Both the position numbers and the translations under genes were made by a program. Of a stretch of DNA of 64,000 bases, positions 1 through 11,164 are shown piece after piece. This DNA comes from Toxonevra muliebris (lineage: Eukaryota > Arthropoda > Insecta > Diptera > Pallopteridae), in assembly GCA_963691655.1 (NCBI GenBank), contig OY829328.1:69754400-69818399 (forward strand), in the 5' to 3' direction. The notes beneath the pieces were generated by a model that did no database searches, had not been told where the DNA came from, and saw only the letters and a program-made list of their open reading frames with translations. Position 1 is the stretch's first letter. Every line of letters begins with the position of its first letter.

Positions 1-1003
1 CGGAAATTGGCTTATGATAGCTAAAACATGAAATAAATACTTTTGATTCAATTTTCTGTAGATGCTGGTTCCTTCAATTTCATTTCAAATTAGCGAGTGA
101 TTGATTTCAGTGAAATTTATTGTTATTGTTAGTCGTGTTGTTTACAAGAACATTTTTTAGTAAAAATACAGATTGTACCTTTTTCCGACTTTTTCGAAAT
201 GCAAGGTACATTAGGTACAATTGGCAATTTGCCATTGGCTAAAACAAATTCAACACTTATTTACAAAAAATACACAAAAAAAAGTTTTTTGTAATAAGTA
301 CCTACTTAAATTTAGCTTGCCTGTACTGTACTGTTTAACTTCAAAACTTACAGCTTTGATATTACTGTTTATAAAGAGAAAAATATTGCAAAAATAATTT
401 CTCAAATAGAAAAAAGTTTATTGGTGCCAAAAGAGTGCAAAGTCATAAGAAGATTTTTAAAATTTAGTTAAAAATTTTTGAAATGTAATCGTCTTACATT
501 TCATGTTTTGTTTACTTTTTTTAATTGTTGACATTTAAATGGAAATTAAATTTCTTACAAAAACGATGAACCAATGAAGTATAATATTTAAGGTACATCC
601 ATGAGCATTTAGGTACAACTTTTTTGCTAAATTAGGTACAATTTGAAATTTCGAAATTTCATCACTGATGCACATACTATAATGAGAAAAAAAGAGCGCC
701 GTTCGTCTTGTTCACTCCCCACTACTCTATGCGTTACAGTAATATCAACGTTACATCCATTCTATGCTTTTACACATGCCTAATGCGCCTATAAAAGTTT
801 CACTTTAAAAATGTGAAACAAATCTTTTTTCATCACAAATTTATATATTTGAACAACATCTGCATGTTGTGATGTAAAAATAAATTTAAAAGCTATTATT
901 GAGAAATTTGCAACTAAAGATTTGTTTTGATAACTTTTTTTCACCATACTGTATGTATCCAACAGATAAATGAAAAAAAAGAGAATGTTTAAATGCAGAT
1001 ACC
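1..1003. other. AT-rich intergenic DNA, no gene seen
   Basis: No open frame with coding character was found. The stretch has scattered copies of the motif AGGTACA, or its complement TGTACCT, at about 203-222 and 590-650, which may be remnants of a degraded repeat. Nothing else could be identified. Confidence 0.6.
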
Positions 1004-1282
1004 TACATAAGGAGTGAGATTGAAAAAATCTTAACACACGTTTGCCTAATAATTTTTTTGGGTGTAAAATTTAAAAATTTCTTTGATCTAGTTATCTTTG
1101 AAAAATATGTCAGTTGTTATTTTTAATGACAAACATGTTGATTTATTCACAGTATACAGTATGCCAGATAGCAGAAAGTAATCTGAAATATTCTCAGGTC
1201 TTCTGAGAATTAGCAATTATGACATGTATTCGCTCAATAAATTTTGACAAATAATTTTGTTTATGAGAGAAAACTGTCTTAA

Positions 1283-1709
1283 CCCATTTTCGTCAGCTGT
1301 ACACAAATAAATAAATGAAATAAAAATATCAAAAAAAAATAAATTTTTCATTTGTTGTTTTTTTCTGAAATAAAAGCACTCAAAATATTTTGTAGAGTGT
1401 GGTTTAATAAAATATTTAAATAAACAAAATACAATACTTTTACAATTTACTTCTTCAAAAATGTTCTCTTTATATTCTAAATAGTTTTACCGAACTCATA
1501 ATAATTTTATTTAAATTCCGGAGAGGCAGATTTCTTACTTGAATGGCATACATAACAAAAAACTTTAAGTTTTAGGTTAAATCCTTGGTTCACATTATGC
1601 ACATGGTTGTTACAAACGCCTTCGAAGATCTCGTTTATCAATGTCTAAAAATGTTTCTGGCTTTTCAAATTTTTCAATTTTTTTTATATATTGTACTGGT
1701 ACCAATGGG
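1283..1709. mobile_element. piggyBac-type miniature element nested in the DD37E element
   Basis: The 427-bp segment begins CCCATT and ends AATGGG, with TTAA at 1279-1282 and 1710-1713. This is the signature of piggyBac-superfamily insertion. A shorter relative with the same ends lies at 60690-61030. On the minus strand about 1530-1660 a short broken frame with paired Cys and His residues could be a relic of a transposase C-terminal zinc ribbon. That last point is inference, and the assignment rests on the TTAA/CCC ends. Confidence 0.7.
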
Positions 1710-1871
1710 TTAATACTTTTTTATATTTACTTCTGAAATATCAAATGTTTTGGGAGAAGTAAGAGAATAATTTTCAAATTTGGCAGACGTCAGTGAACAG
1801 AAAAGAGGACGTCACTTCTATTTATTTCACTTTATTTATTTCACTATGGACTTATTGTGAGTTTAATCAAA

Positions 1872-2842
1872 ATGAGTGAAGAAAATGAAGTACGTAATTA
1901 TTAAAAATTTTCAAAAAAATCCAAATTGGTCCTACAAAAAATTGGCCAAAGAATTGAAGGTCTGTCGTCAAACTGTTTCCAATGTTATTAAACAGTTTCA
2001 GGAGAATTTGACCATCGATAGGAAACTTGGTTCGGGAAGAAAACATAATAGGAAGCATATTGAAAAGACCTCTAAACACATCTGGTAGAAAAGCTGCCCG
2101 GTTAGCCCAGTGCTCTGACTATTTGGTGCGAAAAGTTAAAGCCAATGCAGGTTTGAAAATATACAAAGTCCAAAAAGTTCCAGACAGTAATGCTGCAAAA
2201 AATTTAGACGCCAAAAGTAGGGCTCGGAAATTAAAATCGAATTTCATACAAAAATGTTCATGTTGTATAATGGACGCCGAAACGTATGTACTGGCAGATT
2301 TCACGCAGCTTCCGGGTCAAAATTTTTATGTTGCTAATGCTCGAGGAAATGTCGAACAACAATTAAGAATCCAAAAGCAGACAAAATTTCCTAAAAAATT
2401 CCTGGTATGGCAAGTGATGCAGTTGCGGCAAAAGAAGCCAGTCATTTGTTACAGTGGGCTCTATAAATACCGAAATATACACCAAAGAATGTTTGAAAAA
2501 AAGACTTCTTCCTTTCATAAGAGAGCACAATGTGCCCACATATTTTTGGCCCGATTTGGCATCATGTCACTACGGCAAGAAAGCTCTGGAGTGGTACCAA
2601 AGTAATAACATAGTTTTTGTACCAAGAGAAGCCAATCCTCCAAATTGTCCGGAGCTAAGACCAGTGGAGAGATATTGGTCTCTTGTGAAAAGAAACTTAA
2701 AGAGCACTAGAAAAGTGTCCTAAAATATCGAAGATTTTAAAAGGAGATGGGCAAACTGTTCCAAAAAGGTGTTTGAAACATCTATTAAATCTCTAATGGA
2801 AGGCTTACCAAAAAAGGTCCACGAGTTCATAAATAGTGGTTA
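1872..2842 (+). pseudogene. DD37E transposase, frameshifted
   Basis: The transposase reads in three consecutive pieces. An N-terminal helix-turn-helix region (1888-2085, with NPNWSYKKLAKELK) comes first. The central part, from about 2041, has the first catalytic Asp in MDAETYV. The C-terminal part (2454-2842) has WPDLASCHYGKKALEWY and PNCPELRPVERYW. The second Asp (PDLAS) and the Glu (PVERYW) are separated by 37 residues, which defines the DD37E group known from flies and mosquitoes. The reading frame changes around 2040-2080 and again around 2450-2500, and an in-frame stop follows the C-terminal block at about 2721. No single frame covers the protein, so this copy cannot be autonomous. It is homologous to, but clearly diverged from, the transposase at 15352-16355. 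Confidence 0.9.
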
Positions 2843-2983
2843 GAACTATAAAAGTTATATTTTTCTGTAATTTGTAAAATATGATCAATTAAATGAAAAA
2901 AAAATCAAAACTCTAAGTTCAACCGTTTAAAAAGTATTGAATTTTATATGTGTTAAGATTTTTTCGATCTCACTCCTTATTTA

Positions 2984-4152
2984 GTATATTTTCATCAATA
3001 TTTAGAAAGGCCCTAAATATCATTTATAGTTTTTAATAGGAGAACCAAAAAAGTGGCATAATTTTGTTAAAAATAAAAAGAATTTATTTCAAATTGCAAC
3101 ATGTTAGTATATAATACATATATATATATATATATATATATACATAAATTCCATTTGAAAAGACATTTAAAACAATATTTTTTTCCACTTTGTAAAGTTT
3201 TTTGGTTTCCTTTCTCAATATTGATAAAGATATACTAAATATGTAGGTATCTGCATTTTGAACATTCTAATTGTATGTACCTAACAAATTTTATTTATTT
3301 TGCTAATTCTTTTTGCTTGTATTTTCTTTTATTTTGCAATGCAAATGCAGTTATGAAAATAGCAGAAGAGCATAGGCCTCCATTTCACACACACACACTG
3401 CAAATCTTTAATCTCTTCCAATTGAGTAAAAGGTGAACCCTGAGAGAGAGAGAAGAGAAACCGTAACTGATTCAGACGAAGAGAAAACGAGATTCGCAAT
3501 TTTGAACGCATGAAAAAGCTACAACAACGATCGCGAAATATAGTCAGTGGTAGAAAGTGTCTTGTGGCGAAGAAATTGTAAATATAGTACGTGCGCTCTG
3601 CTTGAATAAAGCACCTGCACAAAATCCTTAAGGAACCAAGAAAATAAAAAAGGCGTGTGTGCATATACAAATATTACATAAACAAATAAATAAAAAGTTA
3701 CGAAATAATAATATACTAATAAAATAATGACGCATTACAACGAATGACGGTTGAAGAGGAAAGAAAACGTAAAAATGTCCAATTATCAAAGCTAATCAAA
3801 TACATGTGGAATTATCCGCCCGCCTCTGCACCTCGTTTCACCCCAGCATATTACCACCTTTTGTGCTTATATGTCACCGCGAAATGAGCAGTTAAAAATA
3901 AACAACAAAACAACAGCAACAAAACATAAAAACAAAAATACTTTTTTACGCCGCTTTAAAAGATAGAGAGATACTTCAAGAGTTTGTGTTCGTCTTCATC
4001 GTTTGTATTGAAATACAATACAAATACAAAAATTGTAAAATTTTGAAGTTTTAGAATTGTTTTTCTCTTTTTTGTTTTGTTTCATCAGTATTATTCACCG
4101 TATCAATAACAATAACAATAATAATCATAACAAAATCCATATATATAACAAA
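2984..4152 (+). other. 5' flank and probable 5' UTR of the LRR gene
   Basis: No coding sequence was found. The stretch holds a TA dinucleotide run at 3118-3142, short CA and GA runs near 3388-3460, and A-rich sequence leading to the ATG at 4153. The LRR transcript presumably starts here, but no core promoter element could be called with confidence. Confidence 0.45.
3118..3142. repeat. (TA)n microsatellite
   Basis: An uninterrupted TA run of about 12 units, just downstream of the DD37E element. Confidence 0.9.
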
Positions 4153-7100
4153 ATGAATAAAGTATATCAGTTCTTTCGTAATAATCACATTTTGGCCGTT
4201 TGTGAAGATGCCATCGACCAAAAATCGTTTACTCTAAATTTATCGCGTTTCGAAATGCCTGATTTGCCTGATTTGGTTGAGAAATGTAATATTCTTCAGA
4301 AATTATTTTTAAATCACAATCATTTGACAAAGGTTTGTACATATGTATACTAGTTACTTCTTTTATTTTTCATTCAAGACAAACAGTATGAACATTTGCA
4401 TCGATACCAGTTTGTTTGTATTTTGTCAAAATATGTTTATAAATTAATTTATTTTAATACATATATGTTCTTAAACTATTATATGAGTGTTGAGTATGGG
4501 TAATTCCAGCGATAATTGACTAAGAAGTAATACTTAAATTTGCCCCTTCCATTTCTCCTACCTCGATGATTTTCATGCTGTTGAAATACGAAGGAAAAAT
4601 TGTGGAAAATCGATGCCACGATGTATGGTAAAATGAGGAAATTTAATATGCGCAATGACTAGACATTTCTCTTCAGTTCTTCCTGTTTGTCGAGCACCTA
4701 ATTTGCTTTTTACATTGCATGTGATGCAGAGCTTTTTAAGAAGCATACTGTTTACTCTCTGCTCCTTTGTTTTTCTCCCTTCTTTGTATAATGGGTATAC
4801 TATTTTTTATTTCATTTTTATAAAAGCGCTATCTTAGTTTTTTAGAAGGTGTGAAGAAATCCACTTCGTATGATTTCTTTTTAACACATACACTGCCGGT
4901 CATTTGCAACCAAAATGACTTGTACTTTTAATGACTTCTTAAGTTCACTAAAATAATTTTTACCAAAAATCTTTTTTATTCAAAACAAAGTGTATTTATT
5001 GCCATTTGTTATAAAAAATTAAATTTACAAAATTATGTTGCAAATAAAAAAGGAAAGAAGTTATATTGAATTGAAGTCTGAATTGAAGAGCTCAAAACAT
5101 TTGAAACTAGAAAAAGTTAATGTGAAAATTGAAGGCAAATCGAAAAAGTTTTCAAAACTTTGTTGCATATCCATTATTATCGATCACTATTGCACGTCCA
5201 CGTAGTATTGGCTCTATTAAATGTTTCTTCTGATCGATTCGAACTCGCTTTTATTGCTTTTGAACATCCTCATACCGATTCTCCAGTTTCTTAAACGTTT
5301 TCGTGCCAATCTTTCGCTTCACGAGCATCAAATAACTCTCAATTGGGTTTAGATCGAGGGACTGTACTGAACAAATGAGAAATTTTTGCGACAAGGCAAG
5401 CTTTTACCAATTTAGACATGCGATTTGGGTTATGATTCTGTTAAAACGTCCAATCAAGCGGCATTTCCAAGCTAGCGTGCGGAAATATAATGTCTCTTAA
5501 ACCGTTTTTATAATCGTTGTTTTTCATAATTCCCCGAATGTGATGCGTTGGACCCATACTGTAACCTAAAAAGCAGCCCCAGACTACAATACAACCTCCT
5601 TGGTGCTTTACTCTAACCGGTGTATGTCTAGGTTCGTGTGGTCTTTTAACAAATTATTTCCCGTCAGAACAGCACATGTTAATTTTGCTCCCATCTAACG
5701 ACTAAAAGCGTTTTGCAACTGTTGAAAAGTCCAATTTTTGTATTTATGAAGAATTTTAAATGAGTTAAGCGATTTTTCCTAGAGTAAACGCGTTTTTGGC
5801 AATGTATGCACTTAATCCGTTTTTTCTAGTTCGCCGCTTGATAGTCGATGATATATCTGACTGAAGTGCATTTTTTATTTCTCTCGGCTTCACTTTCTGA
5901 TTCGCTTTCATCAATTTTGTGAGATCTTTTGTTTTTGTGCGCATTTCTTTGCGAGGTCTTCTACCTCTATGAGGCAGATCAACTATACCTCTGTCAACAA
6001 TTCGCGAAATCGTCGACTTGTGCTTTGAATATTTTTTCAAAATTTCTTTTTGAGATAAACTATTTCTCCGCCTTTCGATTTAAACCCAATTGAGAGCCAT
6101 TGGATGCTCGTGAAGCGAAAGATTAACACGAATACGTTTAAGAAACTGGAGGATCTGTATGAGGATGTTCAAAAGCAATGGAAGCGAGTTCGAATCGATC
6201 AGGCGAAACATTTAATAGAGTCAATGCTACGTAAACCTGCAACAGTTATCGATAATAATGGATATGCAACAAGGTTTTGAAAACTTTTTCGATTTTTCTT
6301 CAATTTTCACATTAATTTTTTTCTAGTTTCAAATGTTTTGACCTCTTCAATTCAGACTTTAATTTAATATAACTGCTTTCTTTTTTTATTTGCAACATAA
6401 TTTTGTAAATTTAATTTTTTATAACAAATGGCAATAAATACACTTTGTTTTGAATAAAAAAGATTTTTGTTTAAATTTTTTCAAAAAAAAAATAAAAATA
6501 AAACCATTACGCCTAGAAGTGAGGGGTGGTTAAAAATTTGCAAACATATTTTCAGATTTCCTGAGAAAATGCATATCTTTGAACCATTACAGAATCTTTA
6601 TCGGTTTGTAATAATAAAAGTTTTTTTTGGCAGAGACTTGACTCTTACTGAAAAAATCGAGAAAAAACTGTTATGCGTGACTTATAAACGTAATGTAGCG
6701 ACTCGTTTGTTTCCATGTATGGATTCTGGGATAAAACTGGCACTGCACGCATTACCGCAATCGTAACGCAATATAGAGTTCTATATTCAATAGATTTCAG
6801 CGTTAGGTTACGTTTGCATAATCAAACCTTTTCATATAAATAACAGGTCCCTAATGCCTGGAAATGCCTATAGTGTAAATTAATCTAAAGAAATGTAAAA
6901 CTAAATTTAGTTTTAATACTGCAAGCACCTGGCGCCTCGCTGATGTTTTAAAGCAGTGATTCTCAATCTACAGTTAGTCTGTAATCTATGAGGGCTAGAG
7001 AAGAACTTCATTGAATGTTTCTAAATTAGAACTATACGTTATAATAAAGATTTCAGTCTATAAATATTTGGCATTGACATTGAAAATTAAGTTTTGCAAA

Positions 7101-9143
7101 ATCATCGCTTGGATTTTAAAATTAAATTGAAGAAAAAAAAAAACATTCAGAAGCACTGTCACAGAAACAAAGGTCAATAATTCTTATCAATCAAATAAAA
7201 AACTAAAAATAAATCATCTTCAGTCAATGAAGCGTGCGCGTAATTTGACCCATAGACAAAAGTCAAGAAATTCGTGGAACTGAAACCTAAAAAATTTAAC
7301 AATTTTTCCTATTTTTTGAATTAAAATTGGTCTAAACGCAATATTTTCGCTTTTTATGATGAAAATTATTTTAATGATGTATCAAATGAATTTGATTGCG
7401 AGACTAGTCTATTATAACAGAAATTAGGATTGTTCGAATAATGAGAAAGCGAATGCGAACGGGAATAATAAAAATATAAATTCGCTAATTCGAATAATTT
7501 TGTTTTTTCTTAAAAAAATAAACAAAAAAATGAGTTGGAGATTATACTTTAGAAAAACTAACCGCCAAGATATTTTTGACATTTCTCTTTTGTTTTCTGT
7601 GCACGAAAAAATTACTTTATTATTCATATAAAAATTTGCAAATGCTTATATCGAAAATTATGCAGATTATACGCAAATACGAACTATTCGCTAAACCCTA
7701 ATAGAATTGTTTAAGTTTTTGAAATCAGCAATGTTAATTCCATTAAAACCCAAACAGATTTATTTAAAATTAATCTACGCCTTAAACTAGCTCTTTTAAT
7801 GAAATTGAAACAGGTGATTAAACTGGGTTCTATAAGTAAAAATCGCAAACCAAACAGCAATTCATGGTATGGAGCCCAAAAGGTGCAAATTCACCTGTTA
7901 ACAATTCACCTGCAAGACAACAAAATTCTGGAACAAAAGTGAGAATGTTGATTTACTTCACCAGGAGCAAATTTATTATTGCTTTTGAAACCGGAGATAA
8001 AAAATATACATAAATATGAAATAAAATTTTTTTCCCGTGCTTTCCCAAACAATTTAAGGACCTTTTGGTAGTCCCTCCTTTTGTTCAGTTTGGAATTTTT
8101 TACTATTCATATACATAATAAACTTTTCAGACTCCCCAACAACAATAAACAAAATACTATATGTTTACTTTCTTTTCAGCTACCATCAATCGTTTCAAAT
8201 TTAACACGCTTACAAGTACTCACATTAGACTACAATCGTCTGGATGAATTTCCCAGTGTCATATGTACGCTGACAAATTTGCGTGTACTAAATATAAGCT
8301 GCAATCAAATTACAACACTACCACCAGAAATTGGACACCTTACAATGTTAGAGACATTTTGGTGTAATAATATCGGATTGCTGGAAATACCAGAAGAAAT
8401 TGGCAATTGCATACGCTTGGAAACTTTGGGAGCACGTGGCAATAAACTAACACATTTACCAAACACCATTGGGCTGTTGGTGAATTTACGTTGGCTTACG
8501 TTGGAGTCAAATGAATTATCTGATGTGCCCAATAGTTTGGAAGGACTTTCTAAATTAGTACATTTTAATTTAAAAAATAATCATTTAACACAAATGCCAA
8601 GCTGCTTGCAGCATATGAAGCAATTACAGTTTGTATTCCTTAATTGTAATCGTATTAATAAAGTGCCAACACCTGAAGAATTGTTGGGAACGCGCTTCAT
8701 GCATATGCTTAATGTAAGCGAAAATCCGATATGTGAGCAAGTGGTTGCAAAAGAAGAATTTAGAGTAAGGATATAAAATTTACAGTAAGTAACTTTAAAA
8801 ACTATAGAATTTTATTAATTTAGCAACACATTCACATACAATACGAGCTGGAACTAGATGAAGAACAGCAACAACGTACTACAGGTAATAATCTAGAATT
8901 CAGTGAAGACGATGAAGAGGATGAAGAACGTGAGGATAATTCCGATTGGGAAAATAGCATAGAAACAAGTGACTTGGATACGACAGATGAAAGTGGACCA
9001 GAGAATGATCTGGAGGTAGGTCACATACATATTGAAAATCTTACAAAGGACAAATCCAATATAATGAATATTTGTATATTTTCTTGCAGGACATATCTGT
9101 GCTTATACCAGAATTATCACGTTATATAACAAATTTCAGTTAA
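4153..9143 (+). CDS. Leucine-rich-repeat protein with acidic C-terminal tail
   Basis: Four coding exons are joined in phase 0: 4153-4332, 8180-8764, 8824-9015 and 9090-9143, giving 336 aa. Each boundary has a GT donor and AG acceptor, and the frame stays open throughout. The ATG at 4153 is the only in-frame ATG in exon 1. After an N-terminal cap (about residues 20-40) come eight short SHOC2/LAP-type repeats of about 23 residues (about 43-235), for example LQVLTLDYNRLDEFP and LRVLNISCNQITTLP. The first repeat is continuous across intron 1. Residues about 265-315 are strongly acidic, rich in Glu, Asp and Ser. There is no signal peptide or membrane segment, so a cytoplasmic or nuclear scaffold role is likely; the partner is unknown. 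AATAAA follows the stop near 9152. Intron 1 (3.8 kb) contains a Tc1 fold-back element. I do not recognise the exact orthologue. Confidence 0.88.
4891..6470 (-). mobile_element. Tc1-like element converted into a long-armed fold-back
   Basis: The left end reads TA then CACTGCCGGTC, typical of Tc1-family ends. About 395 bp at 4964-5358 recur in inverted orientation at 6074-6470 with roughly 90 percent identity by eye. The arms include the C-terminal part of the transposase as well as terminal sequence. The roughly 715 bp between them carry the N-terminal and middle transposase on the minus strand. The outermost 70 bp of the left end have no partner on the right, so the right terminus is lost or replaced. 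The element sits in intron 1 of the LRR gene. Confidence 0.8.
5190..6066 (-). pseudogene. Tc1-like transposase, broken
   Basis: The minus-strand frame at about 5765-6066 gives the N-terminal helix-turn-helix region. It has SLSQKEIL, STISRIV, then GRRPRK, then a second helical region. Downstream, broken frames give WGCFLGYSMGP and MPLDWTF followed by KLVKACL, which are the Tc1 catalytic-core landmarks. Stops and frameshifts interrupt the gene. A second, inverted copy of the C-terminal part (KKLEDLYEDVQKQWKR and following) is on the plus strand at about 6088-6280. Confidence 0.8.
6471..8179 (+). other. Remainder of LRR intron 1
   Basis: AT-rich intron with no gene or clear mobile element recognised. 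The polypyrimidine stretch and CAG at 8170-8179 form the acceptor of LRR exon 2. Confidence 0.6.
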
Positions 9144-9573
9144 ACTCTAAATAAAATACATACATACATACGGCTGCTTGGCAGGAAGTTTTAACGACAT
9201 TCTGTATTATTGAGTCAAAAAATAAAAGAATTCATAATACTTTTGTCTTTTTTATTAAAACGAAACTTAAGTTTTATTGTTCACCAATAACAAAGAAATG
9301 AAATGAACAAAAAAACAAAATGCATTCAAAGCGATAAAAAATCATTTTACATTTTTGCTGTAGCTTTTCATTAATTTGTTTGTTTGTTTGTGGTTGTTGT
9401 TTATAATTGGGAAGAAATACTAATTAAGAATTCGAATAATGCTAATAAAAGGTACACACAGTTGTAAAACAAAAATTACTAAACGAATTCAAGGGGAAAA
9501 AATTAAATAAATTTGGTTGTGTTGTATGCCTCCCAGCCGTATAAGGTTTTCTCCATTGCCGCTCCATTGCTTC

Positions 9574-10807
9574 TTAACCGGACATTCTTTTCATTAATTC
9601 TTCATCTTGCATAGACATCGCTGTTAATTTTTTACCAATTTTTTCATGTATATCTAAATATTTTGCCACGCAACGATCGATGCACACCAATTCACCTTTT
9701 CCTGTAATTAATAAGGAATTAATTAATTTTTTTAAGCATAGGAATAAGCTTTTTAAGCATAATAGCATTCCCTAACTAAATAATAAATGAAGCAAACAAC
9801 AAAATAAGTGTGCCGAGGGGTGCAGAGAGAAAGGAGAACCTAACCATTTAACCGCTGACCTTTACAATGTATTGTGTAAACATCTTACAGTCATACCTAA
9901 ATTGGAGTGTCAGCGTCATTTATCTGTCAAAACTCTCTTTTTCCTATACAAAGGATTTTGTATGAGAGTTTTAAAAACAATGTGTATGTGCACATTCCTG
10001 AAATTTCGCCAACACAGCACAGCTAAAATCATTAGAATCATATCTACTGGACATTGACGTAGTGGTGGTTATGTAACGAAAGTGACACTCTAAATAACTT
10101 CCACTGCTGAAGCGAAATTAGAGAAACGGTCAAGCACTTCCTCTTGATAAAATTTGAAGGTTGGTTAGGAAAGAACCTACAATTTTTCAAATTATATCTA
10201 AACTACGAGGATTCAGGGCGAAATCTATGTTTAATCAAATAAAAACAACTTTGCAATAAAATTAGCCATTCAATTATTCGATATTGGAAGTTTCCGGTAT
10301 TTGTTCTTACTTATTTCGTCTATGCGTATGCATTTGAATTTTAATAGTTTTTCATTTTAAATGTCTACTACGACTATTAAAACTTTGCAGGTAAGATTAA
10401 TAGGCATTGAGAAACCAGTAATGGTTTTTTTTTTTGTTCAAACTAAACTTCCCATTTTTTCCACCTCTTGGTAGACCATGGCACAACCACCAAATGTAGA
10501 CAAATTGCACCGCTATTCAGAACCGCCGTTAAACAGTAGGTCCAACCATGTAGTATCACAATGGGCCGCTTTAGGCCAAGTGTGCCCCTAGCAACCACTT
10601 AACCTAACCTAAACTTTCCATCCGTGAAATTCTATGCATGTCAGCAGGTAACTTACCCAATTCTGCTTCGCCATATCGTGGTGGTATACACTTTTTGTGA
10701 CATGCATTTGTCATTCTGTTATATAAATCAGACATCATTTCAATTTCCATTTCTTGCATCATTTGTAATTTGGCCTGATCGGCAGGGCTTATCTGTGGCA
10801 CTGCCAT
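9574..10807 (-). CDS. Tim10: Mitochondrial import inner-membrane translocase subunit Tim10
   Basis: Two coding exons, 10657-10807 and 9574-9701, join within a Gly codon to give 92 aa. The small-Tim twin CX3C motif is complete, with CHKKC around residue 36 and CIDRC around residue 57. The rest (start [15 protein letters not shown], end EELMKRMSG) matches the Tim10 family along its whole length. Tim10 and Tim9 form the hexameric intermembrane-space chaperone that escorts carrier precursors to the TIM22 complex. The donor GGTAAGT and acceptor ACAG are good, and the 955-bp intron contains a retroposon-like tail. The gene converges with the LRR gene (430 bp between stops) and starts 102 bp after the stop of a small same-strand gene. 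Confidence 0.96.
10470..10618 (+). repeat. Probable retroposon 3' end in the Tim10 intron
   Basis: A GC-richer patch with GGCCGCTTTAGGCCAAGTG runs into the tail CTTAACCTAACCTAAAC. Such CTTAACCTAACC tails are familiar at the 3' ends of dispersed retroposons in fly genomes. No coding part was recognised, so the family is not assigned. Confidence 0.4.
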
Positions 10808-10909
10808 TTTGAAGCTTATTGTTTTTCTTAATTAAAATGTTTTCTTTCCTTTGCTGTTCCTCAAAGACTTTTGAGGCTAGATGCCTTTATGATTATGACT
10901 TAATGTAAT

Positions 10910-11164
10910 TTAACCGGTGAAACGACGTGAACCTATTGTTTCGTATTCTCCAACATTAGCTTTTTTCATGCGTTGCCTAATTTGCATGCTCTCGTAGCGC
11001 CTCTTATCCACAGAATTCTTTGACACAACAAACGCTGCTACACCCGTAAATGTAATTATTGCCCTGCAGTACAAGCATGGAAATTAATATTGTAAAAAAA
11101 AAAATACAAATTTTATTTTAGCTTACCAACCAACCGAGATTTTACCAAATGAGCCCAAAGACAT
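10910..11164 (-). CDS. 63-aa single-pass membrane microprotein, probably mitochondrial
   Basis: Two exons, 11127-11164 and 10910-11063, are joined inside a Trp codon by a short 63-bp intron (donor GGTAAGC, acceptor CTGCAG). The protein starts MSLGSFGKISVGW and continues into a hydrophobic stretch (about residues 9-30, AIITFTGVAAFVV). A basic, charged C-terminal half follows with DKRRYESMQIRQRMKKAN. The layout resembles small insect proteins of unknown function in the inner mitochondrial membrane; a DUF4748-type family is possible but not certain. Its stop lies 102 bp upstream of the Tim10 start on the same strand, with no obvious promoter between. It is too short for routine ORF detection, but the spliced frame and codon use look genuine. 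Confidence 0.75.

Larger units (their letters stand above)
1006..2981 (+). mobile_element. Tc1/mariner-superfamily DD37E element, degraded, with nested insertion
   Basis: The element is bounded by near-perfect inverted repeats of about 31 bp. The left one contains ATAAGGAGTGAGAT and the right one is its reverse complement at about 2950-2981. TA dinucleotides at 1004-1005 and 2982-2983 fit the TA target duplication of the superfamily. It carries a frameshifted transposase on the plus strand. At 1976 bp it is longer than the usual 1.3-1.5 kb because a TTAA-flanked miniature element (1283-1709) sits in its 5' part. A second DD37E element with unrelated termini lies at 15220-16511, so these are two subfamilies. 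A lone copy of this element's terminal motif occurs at 63003-63033. Confidence 0.88.

Noticed and set aside
5222..5250. GATTCGAAC-like tRNA B-box on both arms of the Tc1 fold-back
   Set aside because: Part of the transposase coding repeat; no A box or cloverleaf found.
6467..6766. 99-aa frame after the Tc1 fold-back
   Set aside because: Poly-Lys/Asn start from A-rich DNA, no domain, lies within an intron.
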